Origin: Lachnospiraceae bacterium
GTDB taxonomy: Bacteria > Bacillota > Clostridia > Lachnospirales > Lachnospiraceae
Assembly: GCA_017434885.1 (NCBI GenBank)
Contig: JAFSGE010000030.1
Coordinates: 62,001-126,000, forward strand
Length of the DNA: 64,000 nucleotides
Reading direction: 5' to 3'
Position numbers and translations under genes: made by a program
Notes under the pieces: generated by a model
Seen by the model: only the letters and a program-made list of their open reading frames with translations
What the model was told of the DNA's origin: nothing
Database searches by the model: none
Shown here: positions 51,072 through 58,923 of the stretch, in pieces
Layout of the letters: each line of letters opens with the position of its first letter
Numbering within the stretch: position 1 is the first letter of the stretch

Positions 51072-51983
51072 ATGTTTCGTGTGAGAAATCAGATTGAATG
51101 TACGGATGAACTTGTAAATACCTGTGGAAATGCAGGCGTTACCATAGCAATGCTGGATACAGGGATTGCTAATCATCCTGACTTTGAAGATAGAATTGTG
51201 GGATTTAAGGATTTTGTTAACGGAAAGGGACAAAGTTACGATGACAGCGGGCACGGAACCCATGTGGCAGGTTGCCTTTGCGGAAGCGGAAGGCTTTCCG
51301 ACGGAAAATACAAAGGGATAGCGCCGTCAAGTTATCTTGTAGTAGGAAAAGTTTTAGACTACAAAGGTGACGGTATGATAGAAAACATGGTATCCGGTAT
51401 TGACTGGATTTTAAGAGAAAGGAAAGAGCACAATATCAGAATATTAAATATTTCTATCGGAATGGGAGAGGTGGCGGATAGTGAAAAAATGAATAAATTG
51501 TTTTGTAAGATAGATGAAGCATGGGATAACGGGTTACTGGTAGTATGCGCGGCAGGAAACGGTGGACCCGGGCCGATGACATTATCGCCTATAGGAGCCC
51601 GAAAAAAAGTAATTACCGTAGGGTGTCATGAAGGAGGTTATTTTGGAGAAAAGGATAATTTGTGTGAAAATTATTCGGGAAGAGGACCAAGTGAATATGA
51701 AATGAAAAAGCCGGATATTGTGGCTCCGGGTACGGAAATTATATCCTGCAATGCTTTTTTTGAAAAAAGAGGAAAGATGTATCGAAATGCTTATGTTTCC
51801 AAGAGCGGTACATCTATGGCAACACCTATTGTTGCAGGAGCGTTGGCACTGCTTTTGCAGAAATATCCATGGTATACCAATGAACAGGCAAAGAGAAAAC
51901 TGCAGTATACGGCAAAAGATTTAAAAGAGCCGTGGGATAAGCAAGGGTTTGGAATGGTACAGGCAAAATACTTATTGACATAA
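51072..51983 (+). CDS. Subtilisin-like serine protease (S8), probably intracellular
   Basis: The 303-residue protease has the catalytic triad in standard order: Asp in AMLDTGI (about residue 30), His in DSGHGTHVAG (about 63) and Ser in SGTSMATPIVAG (about 246), with the oxyanion Asn in CAAGNGG. No signal peptide is present, so it resembles intracellular subtilisins such as IspA, with a short N-terminal segment that could be a propeptide. The ribosome-binding site lies in the arm of the preceding terminator, so expression may depend on hairpin melting or a transcript starting within it. Confidence 0.92.
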   Translation: MFRVRNQIECTDELVNTCGNAGVTIAMLDTGIANHPDFEDRIVGFKDFVNGKGQSYDDSGHGTHVAGCLCGSGRLSDGKYKGIAPSSYLVVGKVLDYKGDGMIENMVSGIDWILRERKEHNIRILNISIGMGEVADSEKMNKLFCKIDEAWDNGLLVVCAAGNGGPGPMTLSPIGARKKVITVGCHEGGYFGEKDNLCENYSGRGPSEYEMKKPDIVAPGTEIISCNAFFEKRGKMYRNAYVSKSGTSMATPIVAGALALLLQKYPWYTNEQAKRKLQYTAKDLKEPWDKQGFGMVQAKYLLT

Positions 51984-52003
51984 TATGCCACATTGTATAC
52001 AAT
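51975..52003 (+). promoter_or_regulatory. Promoter of the Re-citrate synthase/icd operon
   Basis: Consensus TTGACA (51975-51980), 17 bp, TACAAT (51998-52003). The -35 lies in the last codons of the protease gene. The -10 is covered by the palindrome at 51992-52003. Confidence 0.85.
51992..52003. promoter_or_regulatory. Candidate GntR-type operator
   Basis: ATTGTATACAAT is a perfect 12-bp palindrome overlapping the -10. Its core TTGTATACAA is the core of the B. subtilis GntR operator, and the operon it controls encodes a GntR/FCD regulator. Repressor binding there would block RNA polymerase. Confidence 0.65.
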
Positions 52004-52043
52004 TATACAGTAAGACAATAGGACAATGCAGGAGGAGATAGTG

Positions 52044-53456
52044 ATGGCACGCAATGACAGTGTTTTTGCCGAGAGACCGGTATCATTAAATGACAAGAAC
52101 AATTTATTACAGATTGAGGAGCATATGTACATTTTGGATGATGTGGAAAAGCCAAATGTATTCAGAAATATGTTCCCGTACTCTGAGGTACCGAAGATTC
52201 CTTTTAATGATAGAATTGTACCCCATAATATGCCCAAGGACATCTGGATTACAGATACCACATTCAGAGACGGACAGCAGTCCAGAGCACCGTATACCAC
52301 AGAGCAGATAGTAAAGATTTATGATTATCTTCACAGACTTGGCGGACCAAATGGCATGATTCGTGCCAGTGAGTTTTTCCTTTACAGTAAAAAGGACAGG
52401 GATGCGGTTTATAAATGTATGGAGCGTGGTTACAAGTTCCCTGAGGTAACCAGTTGGATTCGTGCCAGCAAGGAAGATTTTAAACTGGTAAAAGAAATCG
52501 GTATGAAAGAAACCGGTATTTTGGTAAGTTGTTCCGATTATCATATTTTCTTAAAATTAAAGATGACCAGAAGACAGGCAATGGAGCATTATTTAAGTGT
52601 GGTAAAGCAGTGTCTGGATGAAGGAATCAGTGTAAGATGTCATTTGGAGGATATTACAAGAGCCGATATTTACGGTTATGTTGTTCCTTTCTGTCTGGAA
52701 CTGATGAAACTGATGGAAGAATATAAGATTCCGATTAAGGTACGTGCCTGTGATACCATGGGATATGGCGTTAATTATCCCGGTGCAGTTATTCCCAGAA
52801 GCGTGCAGGGTATTATTTATGCAATTCATACACATGCAGGTGTGCCTCATGAACTGATTGAATGGCATGGACACAACGATTTCTATAAAGCAGTTGTAAA
52901 CTCAACCACAGCATGGCTTTACGGATGTTCCGGTATCAATACCTCTTTGTTTGGTATCGGTGAGAGAACCGGTAATACGCCCCTTGAAGCAATGATTTTT
53001 GAGTATGCACAGCTGAAAGGTGATTTGAATGGTATGGATACCACGGTAATTACCGAGTTGGCGGAATATTATGAAAAGGAAATCGGTTATCACATTCCTG
53101 AGAGAACCCCTTTTGTAGGCAAGAACTTTAACGTGACCAGAGCAGGTATTCACGCAGACGGACTTCTCAAGAACGAAGAAATTTATAATATTTTCGATAC
53201 AGACAAATTCTTAAATCGTCCGGTACTTTGCGCGGTAAGCAACACCTCCGGACTTGCAGGCATTGCACATTGGATTAATACTTATTTCCGATTAAAGGAT
53301 GAGAAGCAGCTGGATAAGACCAGTCCTTTGGTTGCAGAGGTTAAGAAATGGGTGGACAAGCAGTATGAAGAAGGACGTGTGACGGTAATTACAGACGCAG
53401 AATTAATTGAACAGATTGCGATAGCTTGTAAGCTTCTCGACATGACAATCGGCTAA
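52044..53456 (+). CDS. Homocitrate/isopropylmalate synthase-like enzyme, probable Re-citrate synthase
   Basis: The 470-residue protein belongs to the HMG-CoA-lyase-like TIM-barrel superfamily. The N-terminal active-site motif is TDTTFRDGQQSRAPYT, the metal-binding HGHNDF (His-x-His) segment is present, and GIGERTGNTPLEA is the family Gly-rich block. It lacks the C-terminal leucine-sensing domain of LeuA. The DTTFRDGQQ form and the neighbouring NADP isocitrate dehydrogenase fit the Re-citrate synthase group first known from Clostridium kluyveri. Homocitrate synthase is the main alternative. ATG 52044 has GGAGGAG 6 nt upstream. Confidence 0.72.
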   Translation: MARNDSVFAERPVSLNDKNNLLQIEEHMYILDDVEKPNVFRNMFPYSEVPKIPFNDRIVPHNMPKDIWITDTTFRDGQQSRAPYTTEQIVKIYDYLHRLGGPNGMIRASEFFLYSKKDRDAVYKCMERGYKFPEVTSWIRASKEDFKLVKEIGMKETGILVSCSDYHIFLKLKMTRRQAMEHYLSVVKQCLDEGISVRCHLEDITRADIYGYVVPFCLELMKLMEEYKIPIKVRACDTMGYGVNYPGAVIPRSVQGIIYAIHTHAGVPHELIEWHGHNDFYKAVVNSTTAWLYGCSGINTSLFGIGERTGNTPLEAMIFEYAQLKGDLNGMDTTVITELAEYYEKEIGYHIPERTPFVGKNFNVTRAGIHADGLLKNEEIYNIFDTDKFLNRPVLCAVSNTSGLAGIAHWINTYFRLKDEKQLDKTSPLVAEVKKWVDKQYEEGRVTVITDAELIEQIAIACKLLDMTIG

Positions 53457-53511
53457 AGAAATACATGACTGTCAAAGGTCGATTGTGAAGATAAGAAAGG
53501 CTGGAGAAAAA

Positions 53512-54195
53512 ATGAACAGTTATGACGTCAAAAAAGAAGTGACGGACAAGTATTCCTTAAGAGGAAGAGTTTTTAATAAAATTCGTGAAGATATATTGAG
53601 TGGAAAATATAAAGAGCATGAAGAACTGAGGGAAGTGGCAATCGGTGAGGAACTTGGCGTGAGCAGAACTCCCGTAAGGGAAGCGTTCAGGCAACTTGAA
53701 CTGGAAGGGCTGATACAGATTATTCCCAATAAAGGTGCTTATGTAACGGGAATTACGGCAAAGGATGTAAAAGATATTTACATGATCCGTTCTTCTCTGG
53801 AAGGAATGTGTGCAAGACTTGCCACGGAGAATATCACAGAGGAACAGCTTGAAGAATTGGAAGAAAATGTGTATTTGGCAAGCTACCATGCATCCAAGGG
53901 ACATATGGAGCAGATGGCAGAGCTTGATAACAGATTTCACCATATCCTCTATGAAGCCTGTGACTCCAAGATGTTACAAAATTTATTACAGGATTTCCAT
54001 CAGTATGTAATGCGAGTACGGAGAAAGACACTTTCCACCAAAGAACGCGGGATTGCGTCTAACGAAGAACATAAACTGATTATGGAAGCCATTAAAGCCA
54101 AAAATGCGGATGAGGCGGAGAAACTTGCCAATCAGCATATGAATAATGCTTATGACAATATGGTGAAAAACGGATTGTATGACATTTACAAATAA
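53512..54195 (+). CDS. GntR-family transcriptional regulator (FCD subfamily)
   Basis: The 227-residue protein has an N-terminal winged helix (about residues 10-75; [30 protein letters not shown] is the helix-turn-helix signature) and an all-helical FCD effector domain (about 85-215). It shows candidate metal/ligand residues in [13 protein letters not shown] and [13 protein letters not shown] regulators often sense organic acids, so citrate, 2-oxoglutarate or a related acid is plausible. It lies between the putative Re-citrate synthase and icd. I chose ATG 53512 with GGAG 5 nt upstream. Its probable target is the palindrome at 51992-52003. Confidence 0.9.
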   Translation: MNSYDVKKEVTDKYSLRGRVFNKIREDILSGKYKEHEELREVAIGEELGVSRTPVREAFRQLELEGLIQIIPNKGAYVTGITAKDVKDIYMIRSSLEGMCARLATENITEEQLEELEENVYLASYHASKGHMEQMAELDNRFHHILYEACDSKMLQNLLQDFHQYVMRVRRKTLSTKERGIASNEEHKLIMEAIKAKNADEAEKLANQHMNNAYDNMVKNGLYDIYK

Positions 54196-54269
54196 TGTGG
54201 TTTGTAAGATGTGTTAAACAGAGTGAATTACGAACAATAAATATGGAAAAGCGAAAGGAAGAGAAAGCC

Positions 54270-55484
54270 GTGGAAAAGATTAAAATGACAACACCTCTCG
54301 TAGAGATGGACGGAGATGAAATGACCAGAATTCTCTGGAAAATGATTAAGGATGAATTGTTACTGCCTTATATTGATTTAAAGACAGAATATTACGATTT
54401 GGGACTTGAATATCGTAATGAGACTAATGATCAGGTAACTATAGACAGTGCCGAGGCTACAAAGAAGTATGGTGTTGCGGTTAAATGTGCAACCATTACA
54501 CCTAATGCGGCCAGAATGACAGAGTATAACTTAAAAGAAATGTGGAAGAGCCCTAACGGAACTATCCGTGCAGCACTTGATGGAACTGTATTCCGTGCGC
54601 CGATTTTAGTAAAAGGGATTGTGCCTTATGTAAAAAATTGGACAAAGCCCATTACCATTGCCCGTCATGCATATGGTGATGTTTACAAGAATACGGAAAT
54701 TAAAGTACCCGTAGCAGGAAAAGCAGAGCTTGTTTTTACAGCAGAGGACGGAACAGAAACAAGAGAACTGATACATAATTTCAAGGGAAGCGGTATTTTG
54801 CAGGGGATCCATAATACTGATGAATCTATTTCCAGTTTTGCCAGAGCGTGCTTTGGTTATGCCATTGATACCAAGCAGGACCTTTGGTTTGCGACCAAAG
54901 ACACCATTTCCAAGAAATATGACCATAATTTCAAGGATATTTTTCAGGAAATTTATGATGCGGAATATAAGGACAAGTTTGAAGAATTAGGAATTGAATA
55001 TTTCTATACCTTAATTGATGATGCAGTAGCAAGAGTAATCCGTTCTGAAGGCGGTTTTATTTGGGCATGCAAAAATTATGATGGTGATGTAATGTCAGAC
55101 ATGGTGGCAACTGCTTATGGAGACCTTTCCATGATGACGTCTGTATTGGTATCACCCAGTGGCGTTTATGAGTATGAAGCAGCACACGGCACGGTACAGC
55201 GTCATTATTACAAACATTTAAAGGGAGAAGAAACCTCTACTAACTCCATTGCAACTATTTTTGCTTGGACAGGTGCACTTCGCAAACGTGGAGAATTAGA
55301 CGGTATTGATGAATTAGTAGAGTTTGCCGATAAACTTGAGAAGGCATGTATTAAAACGGTGGAAGACGGTAAAATGACCAAGAGTCTTTCTCTGATTTCT
55401 ACCTGTGAAAATCCTGTAATTTTAAACAGCCTTGAGTTTATTCAGGCTATCAGAGAAACATTAGATACACTGTTAGAAAAATAG
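54270..55484 (+). CDS. icd: NADP-dependent isocitrate dehydrogenase
   Basis: The 404-residue enzyme decarboxylates isocitrate to 2-oxoglutarate, supplying glutamate synthesis. It is of the homodimeric, eukaryotic-like type rather than the E. coli type: [19 protein letters not shown] start, [16 protein letters not shown] substrate loop and [11 protein letters not shown] near the cofactor site. I chose GTG 54270 because AAAGGAAGAG lies 6 nt upstream and the product length matches the family; an in-frame ATG at 54243 is possible. It is the last gene of the operon begun by the citrate synthase-like gene. Confidence 0.93.
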   Translation: MEKIKMTTPLVEMDGDEMTRILWKMIKDELLLPYIDLKTEYYDLGLEYRNETNDQVTIDSAEATKKYGVAVKCATITPNAARMTEYNLKEMWKSPNGTIRAALDGTVFRAPILVKGIVPYVKNWTKPITIARHAYGDVYKNTEIKVPVAGKAELVFTAEDGTETRELIHNFKGSGILQGIHNTDESISSFARACFGYAIDTKQDLWFATKDTISKKYDHNFKDIFQEIYDAEYKDKFEELGIEYFYTLIDDAVARVIRSEGGFIWACKNYDGDVMSDMVATAYGDLSMMTSVLVSPSGVYEYEAAHGTVQRHYYKHLKGEETSTNSIATIFAWTGALRKRGELDGIDELVEFADKLEKACIKTVEDGKMTKSLSLISTCENPVILNSLEFIQAIRETLDTLLEK

Positions 55485-55493
55485 GATTAAAAT

Positions 55494-55526
55494 GGGGCAG
55501 AAAGCAATATAAACTTTCTGCCCCTT
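55494..55526. terminator. Bidirectional terminator between icd and the ABC-F gene
   Basis: GGGGCAGAAAG (55494-55504) and CTTTCTGCCCC (55514-55524) form a perfect 11-bp stem with a 9-nt loop, between convergent genes. Confidence 0.82.
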
Positions 55527-55533
55527 AAAGTAC

Positions 55534-57450
55534 TTACTCTGCCAATAACTCCCATTTCTCATAAAGTTCGGTAAGCTGAGCGTTTAGTGCTTCCTGTTCT
55601 TTTGTCAAATCCTGAAGCTTAAAGACGCTGGTAGCAATTTCAGGTTGCTGCATTTGCTCGTCGATTTCGGCAATTTTTGCTTCCAGTTCAGAAATCTTTT
55701 CTTCACATTTCTTTAAATCATTTTCCCGTTTTCGTTGTTTTGCCTGTAACTCTTTCTGTGCCTGCCAGTCCAGTTTGGTTTCGGATACAGCTTCCGGTTT
55801 TACCAAGGGAGCAGCAGAAGATTTGGTGAGCAGATTCTGCTCCACAGTTTCTTTTTTCTCAAGATAATAGTCATAGTTACCAAGATAACCGATTAACTGT
55901 TTTTCTGTAAGGTCGAGAATACGGCTTGCAGTACGGTTGATAAAATAACGGTCGTGGGAAACATAGAGGACAGTACCTTCGTAAGCATTCAGTGCATCCT
56001 CCAAAATTTCTTTGGACATAATATCAAGGTGATTGGTAGGCTCGTCGAGAATTAAAAAATTGGCCTCGGAGAGCATTAATTTGGCAAGGGAGACCCGTCC
56101 TTTTTCACCGCCGCTCAAATCCTTAATCTGTTTAAATACATCATCACCGGTAAAGAGAAAAGCAGCAAGGGTATTTCGTATTTCCGTGTTGGTGAGAGTA
56201 GGATAGGCATCGGAAATTTCTTCAAACAGCGTTTTGTCTGTGTGAAGAACGTTGTGTTCCTGGTCGTAATAACCGATATGTACATGACTGCCTAAAGTGA
56301 TGGTTCCCTCATCGGCGGGTAAAAGTTCATTAATAATTTTTAAAATTGTAGTTTTTCCGGTTCCGTTATCGCCGATAATGGCAACATGCTCTCCGCGTTT
56401 AATATCCATGGACAGATTTTCAAACAAAGTAAGCGGACCGAAGGATTTTGAAAGTCCTTCTATGTGAAGGACATCATTGCCACTCTGGTATTTGGGAGTC
56501 AGGGTCATATGAATGTCGCTTCTGGTTTCAGTGGGTTTTTCCAGCACTTCGATTTTGTCCAGCATTTTCACACGGCTTTCGGCACGCTTAATGGATTTTT
56601 CCCTGTTAAAGGAGCGAAGCTTTTCGATAACATCTTCCTGATGCTTGATTTCACGCTGCTGGTTTAAATAAGCGTTTAAAGCAGCGGTTCGGAGCTGTTC
56701 TTTTTTGACTGCATAATCAGAGTAATTTCCTACAAAGGTGGTAGCTTTGGTCTGGTCGATTTCAATTACCTTTCCGGCAATTTTGTCGAGGAAGTAGCGG
56801 TCATGGGATACAATGATGACAGCGCCTTTATAGTTCAGAAGATAAGTTTCCAGCCATGCAATGGAATTTAAGTCCAAGTGGTTGGTAGGCTCATCAAGGA
56901 TAATCAGGTCAGGCTTTAAAAGCAAAAGTTTACCCAGTGCCACACGGGTTTTCTGACCGCCGGAGAGGGTAGAGATAGGTTTTTCAAATTCTTCTTCCGT
57001 AAATCCAAGTCCTTTTAAAACGCCGGTTAATTCGCTCTTATAAGCATATCCGTTGGCAGATTCAAAGGCGTGCATCTGGCGGGTATAACTTTCCATAAGG
57101 CGGGAAAGTTCATCTTCGCTGCAATGCTTCATGGCGCGTTCTGTTTCACGGATTTGTTTTTCTAAAGAGATGATATCGGCCTTTACGCTAAGCAGTTCAT
57201 CATATATGGTATTTTCACTGTTAACTGCCTGATTTTGGGCAAGATATCCCATGGTTTTGCCCTTTGAGAGAGTAACAAGACCGTCATCGGCAGCCATTTC
57301 GCCTACAATAATACGAAGCAGAGTGGTTTTGCCGACACCGTTAATACCCACAACGGCAGCTTTGTCATAGTCTTCAATATGAAAAGAAACATCCCGCAAT
57401 ATGGATTTTTCATTAAATGCTTTGGAAATATTCTGACAGGATAAAATCAT
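55534..57450 (-). CDS. ABC-F family ribosome-associated ATPase
   Basis: The 638-residue soluble protein has two ABC domains (Walker A GINGVGKTT near residue 38 and GDNGTGKTT near 370; signatures LSGGQKTRVALGKLLL and LSGGEKGRVSLAKLML). A P-site-type linker (about 240-325) joins them, and the C-terminal coiled coil (about 565-638) is Glu/Lys/Gln-rich. It has no membrane domain, so it acts on ribosomes, in translation quality control or antibiotic protection; the exact subfamily cannot be set from sequence alone. Its promoter faces that of rex and shares a palindrome with it. Confidence 0.92.
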   Translation of the reverse strand: MILSCQNISKAFNEKSILRDVSFHIEDYDKAAVVGINGVGKTTLLRIIVGEMAADDGLVTLSKGKTMGYLAQNQAVNSENTIYDELLSVKADIISLEKQIRETERAMKHCSEDELSRLMESYTRQMHAFESANGYAYKSELTGVLKGLGFTEEEFEKPISTLSGGQKTRVALGKLLLLKPDLIILDEPTNHLDLNSIAWLETYLLNYKGAVIIVSHDRYFLDKIAGKVIEIDQTKATTFVGNYSDYAVKKEQLRTAALNAYLNQQREIKHQEDVIEKLRSFNREKSIKRAESRVKMLDKIEVLEKPTETRSDIHMTLTPKYQSGNDVLHIEGLSKSFGPLTLFENLSMDIKRGEHVAIIGDNGTGKTTILKIINELLPADEGTITLGSHVHIGYYDQEHNVLHTDKTLFEEISDAYPTLTNTEIRNTLAAFLFTGDDVFKQIKDLSGGEKGRVSLAKLMLSEANFLILDEPTNHLDIMSKEILEDALNAYEGTVLYVSHDRYFINRTASRILDLTEKQLIGYLGNYDYYLEKKETVEQNLLTKSSAAPLVKPEAVSETKLDWQAQKELQAKQRKRENDLKKCEEKISELEAKIAEIDEQMQQPEIATSVFKLQDLTKEQEALNAQLTELYEKWELLAE

Positions 57451-57484
57451 AATTCTTCACCTTCACTTTTTTGACTTCTGTATC

Positions 57485-57513
57485 AGTTTACAAGGCAATA
57501 AAGGGAATGTCAA
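57485..57513 (-). promoter_or_regulatory. Promoter of the ABC-F gene
   Basis: On the minus strand TTGACA (57513-57508), 17 bp, TAAACT (57490-57485). The -35 lies in the left arm of the palindrome at 57506-57525. Confidence 0.65.
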
Positions 57514-57525
57514 TCAATTGACATT
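57506..57525. promoter_or_regulatory. Rex-operator-like palindrome shared by two divergent promoters
   Basis: AATGTCAATCAATTGACATT: two perfect 9-bp arms with a 2-bp centre. Its TGTCAAN4TTGACA core differs from the clostridial Rex consensus TGTTAAN4TTAACA at only two symmetric positions. It contains the -35 boxes of both rex and ABC-F. Confidence 0.6.
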
Positions 57526-57546
57526 ATTTTAACATTGGGATAGAAT
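57518..57546 (+). promoter_or_regulatory. Promoter of rex
   Basis: Consensus TTGACA (57518-57523), 17 bp, TAGAAT (57541-57546). Start is about 57553. Confidence 0.78.
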
Positions 57547-57560
57547 AGATAGTAAGAAAA

Positions 57561-57579
57561 TATTGTCAGGGGGACAATA
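57561..57579 (+). promoter_or_regulatory. Hairpin presenting the rex ribosome-binding site
   Basis: TATTGTC (57561-57567), loop AGGGG, GACAATA (57573-57579): a 7-bp stem whose loop is the Shine-Dalgarno region of the GTG start at 57582. Confidence 0.55.
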
Positions 57580-57581
57580 CG

Positions 57582-58232
57582 GTGGAAAGCAAAGAAATCT
57601 CACAGGCAGTCATCAGTAGATTGCCCAGATACTTCAGATATTTAGGTGAACTTAAGGATGAAGGAATCGAGCGCATTTCTTCCCAGGAATTAAGCGATAT
57701 TATGAAAGTGACGGCTTCACAGATTCGTCAGGATTTTAACAATTTCGGCGGATTCGGTCAGCAGGGATACGGTTATAAGGTAGAGTATCTTTACGAAGAG
57801 ATTGGTAAGATTCTCGGGCTGGATCAGACCCACAATCTGATTATTGTAGGAGCCGGTAATTTAGGGCAGGCGCTTGCTAATTATATGAACTTTGAGAGAA
57901 GAGGATTTTTGTTCAAAGGAATGTTTGACAATAATCCTGCATTGTACGGCAAAAAAATCCGTGACATGGAAGTAAAGCCTATGGAGGAACTGCAGGATTT
58001 TGTCAAAGAAAACAATATTGATATTGCTGTTCTGACCATTCCCAAAACCAGTGCAGTTGCAGTGGCGGAACAACTTGTTAAAGACGGTATCAAGGGAATT
58101 TGGAATTTCGCTCATGTGGATTTGAATGTACCCAAGGAAATTCAGGTGGAGAATGTTCATCTTTCGGATAGTCTTATGAAGCTTACTTACAATATTATCC
58201 GATACGAAGAAGAAAATAACATTAAAAAATAA
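57582..58232 (+). CDS. rex: Redox-sensing transcriptional repressor Rex
   Basis: Rex represses fermentation and NADH-using genes when NAD+ is high and is released by NADH. The 216-residue protein has an N-terminal winged helix (about 1-75, ISSQELSDIMKVTASQIRQDFNNFGGFGQQGYGY), a Rossmann NAD(H) domain (IIVGAGNLGQALANY) and a C-terminal swapped helix (SLMKLTYNIIRYEE). It starts at GTG with the ribosome-binding site in a hairpin loop. A palindrome near the Rex consensus overlaps its -35, suggesting autorepression. Confidence 0.96.
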   Translation: MESKEISQAVISRLPRYFRYLGELKDEGIERISSQELSDIMKVTASQIRQDFNNFGGFGQQGYGYKVEYLYEEIGKILGLDQTHNLIIVGAGNLGQALANYMNFERRGFLFKGMFDNNPALYGKKIRDMEVKPMEELQDFVKENNIDIAVLTIPKTSAVAVAEQLVKDGIKGIWNFAHVDLNVPKEIQVENVHLSDSLMKLTYNIIRYEEENNIKK

Positions 58233-58253
58233 TGTGCTCAGGGAGGCATGACT

Positions 58254-58865
58254 ATGCCAAAGGTAGAAGAAATTTACGCTCCGGCATTGCAGGGGAAGAA
58301 GGTTCCGATACTGACATTGGACAATAAATGGCACAAGCTGTTTACACAGACCAAACCAAGTAAACAGATTGTAAAGCTGGAAGAAGAACTGAACAGTCTG
58401 CTCAAGATGCAGGGCAAGGCAAATCAGGAGTTAAAGAGTGTCAAAAAACTAAAGAAAAAGTTAATGGATGAAATCGTCGAAAATGCTGAGGATGCTTCCA
58501 GCGGCAAAGATAAAAAGGCTGAAAAAAAGATGGAAGAAAACAGCCGTTTGATTAGTGAATGCAATGAAAAAATTGCAGAATGTGAAGAACTTTTAATCAA
58601 GCTTCCCAATCAGATAGATGCAGCAAATAAAAAGCTAATGATTAAGACAATGGAAGTGTGCTATGTAACACTGGAAAAAAATAAAAAAGAAATCGAAGAT
58701 GCATCTGTCTGGATTGAAAAGACAAGAGAAGAATTAAAAAACCGTCTTGTGAAAAAACAGGAACAGGAGCAGATGAACCAGGAACTGTATGCGTATATGC
58801 ATGATATTTTTGGTGCAGATGTAATTAATATCTTTGATATGGAATATATGCAGAAAGAAAAATAA
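58254..58865 (+). CDS. Coiled-coil protein of unknown function
   Basis: A 203-residue, Lys/Glu-rich soluble protein with long predicted coiled coils (about residues 45-125 and 140-185), no signal peptide and no recognised domain. The N-terminal 35 residues (VEEIYAPALQGKKVPILTLD, then NKWHKLF) are less charged and are probably the conserved part. I chose ATG 58254, 7 nt after GGGAGG; ATG 58248 is only 1 nt from it. It is 21 bp from rex and is followed by a terminator, so it is probably co-transcribed with rex. The function is unknown. Confidence 0.75.
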   Translation: MPKVEEIYAPALQGKKVPILTLDNKWHKLFTQTKPSKQIVKLEEELNSLLKMQGKANQELKSVKKLKKKLMDEIVENAEDASSGKDKKAEKKMEENSRLISECNEKIAECEELLIKLPNQIDAANKKLMIKTMEVCYVTLEKNKKEIEDASVWIEKTREELKNRLVKKQEQEQMNQELYAYMHDIFGADVINIFDMEYMQKEK

Positions 58866-58867
58866 AT

Positions 58868-58900
58868 GCGTCATGGCCGTCGTGGCACATGACGCGTTTT
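58868..58900 (+). terminator. Terminator of the rex operon
   Basis: GCGTCATGGCC (58868-58878) pairs with GGC-A-CATGACGC (58884-58895, one bulged A), then GTTTTGC. Confidence 0.7.
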
Positions 58901-58923
58901 GCGTTAAATAGGCAGGTGTTGTT

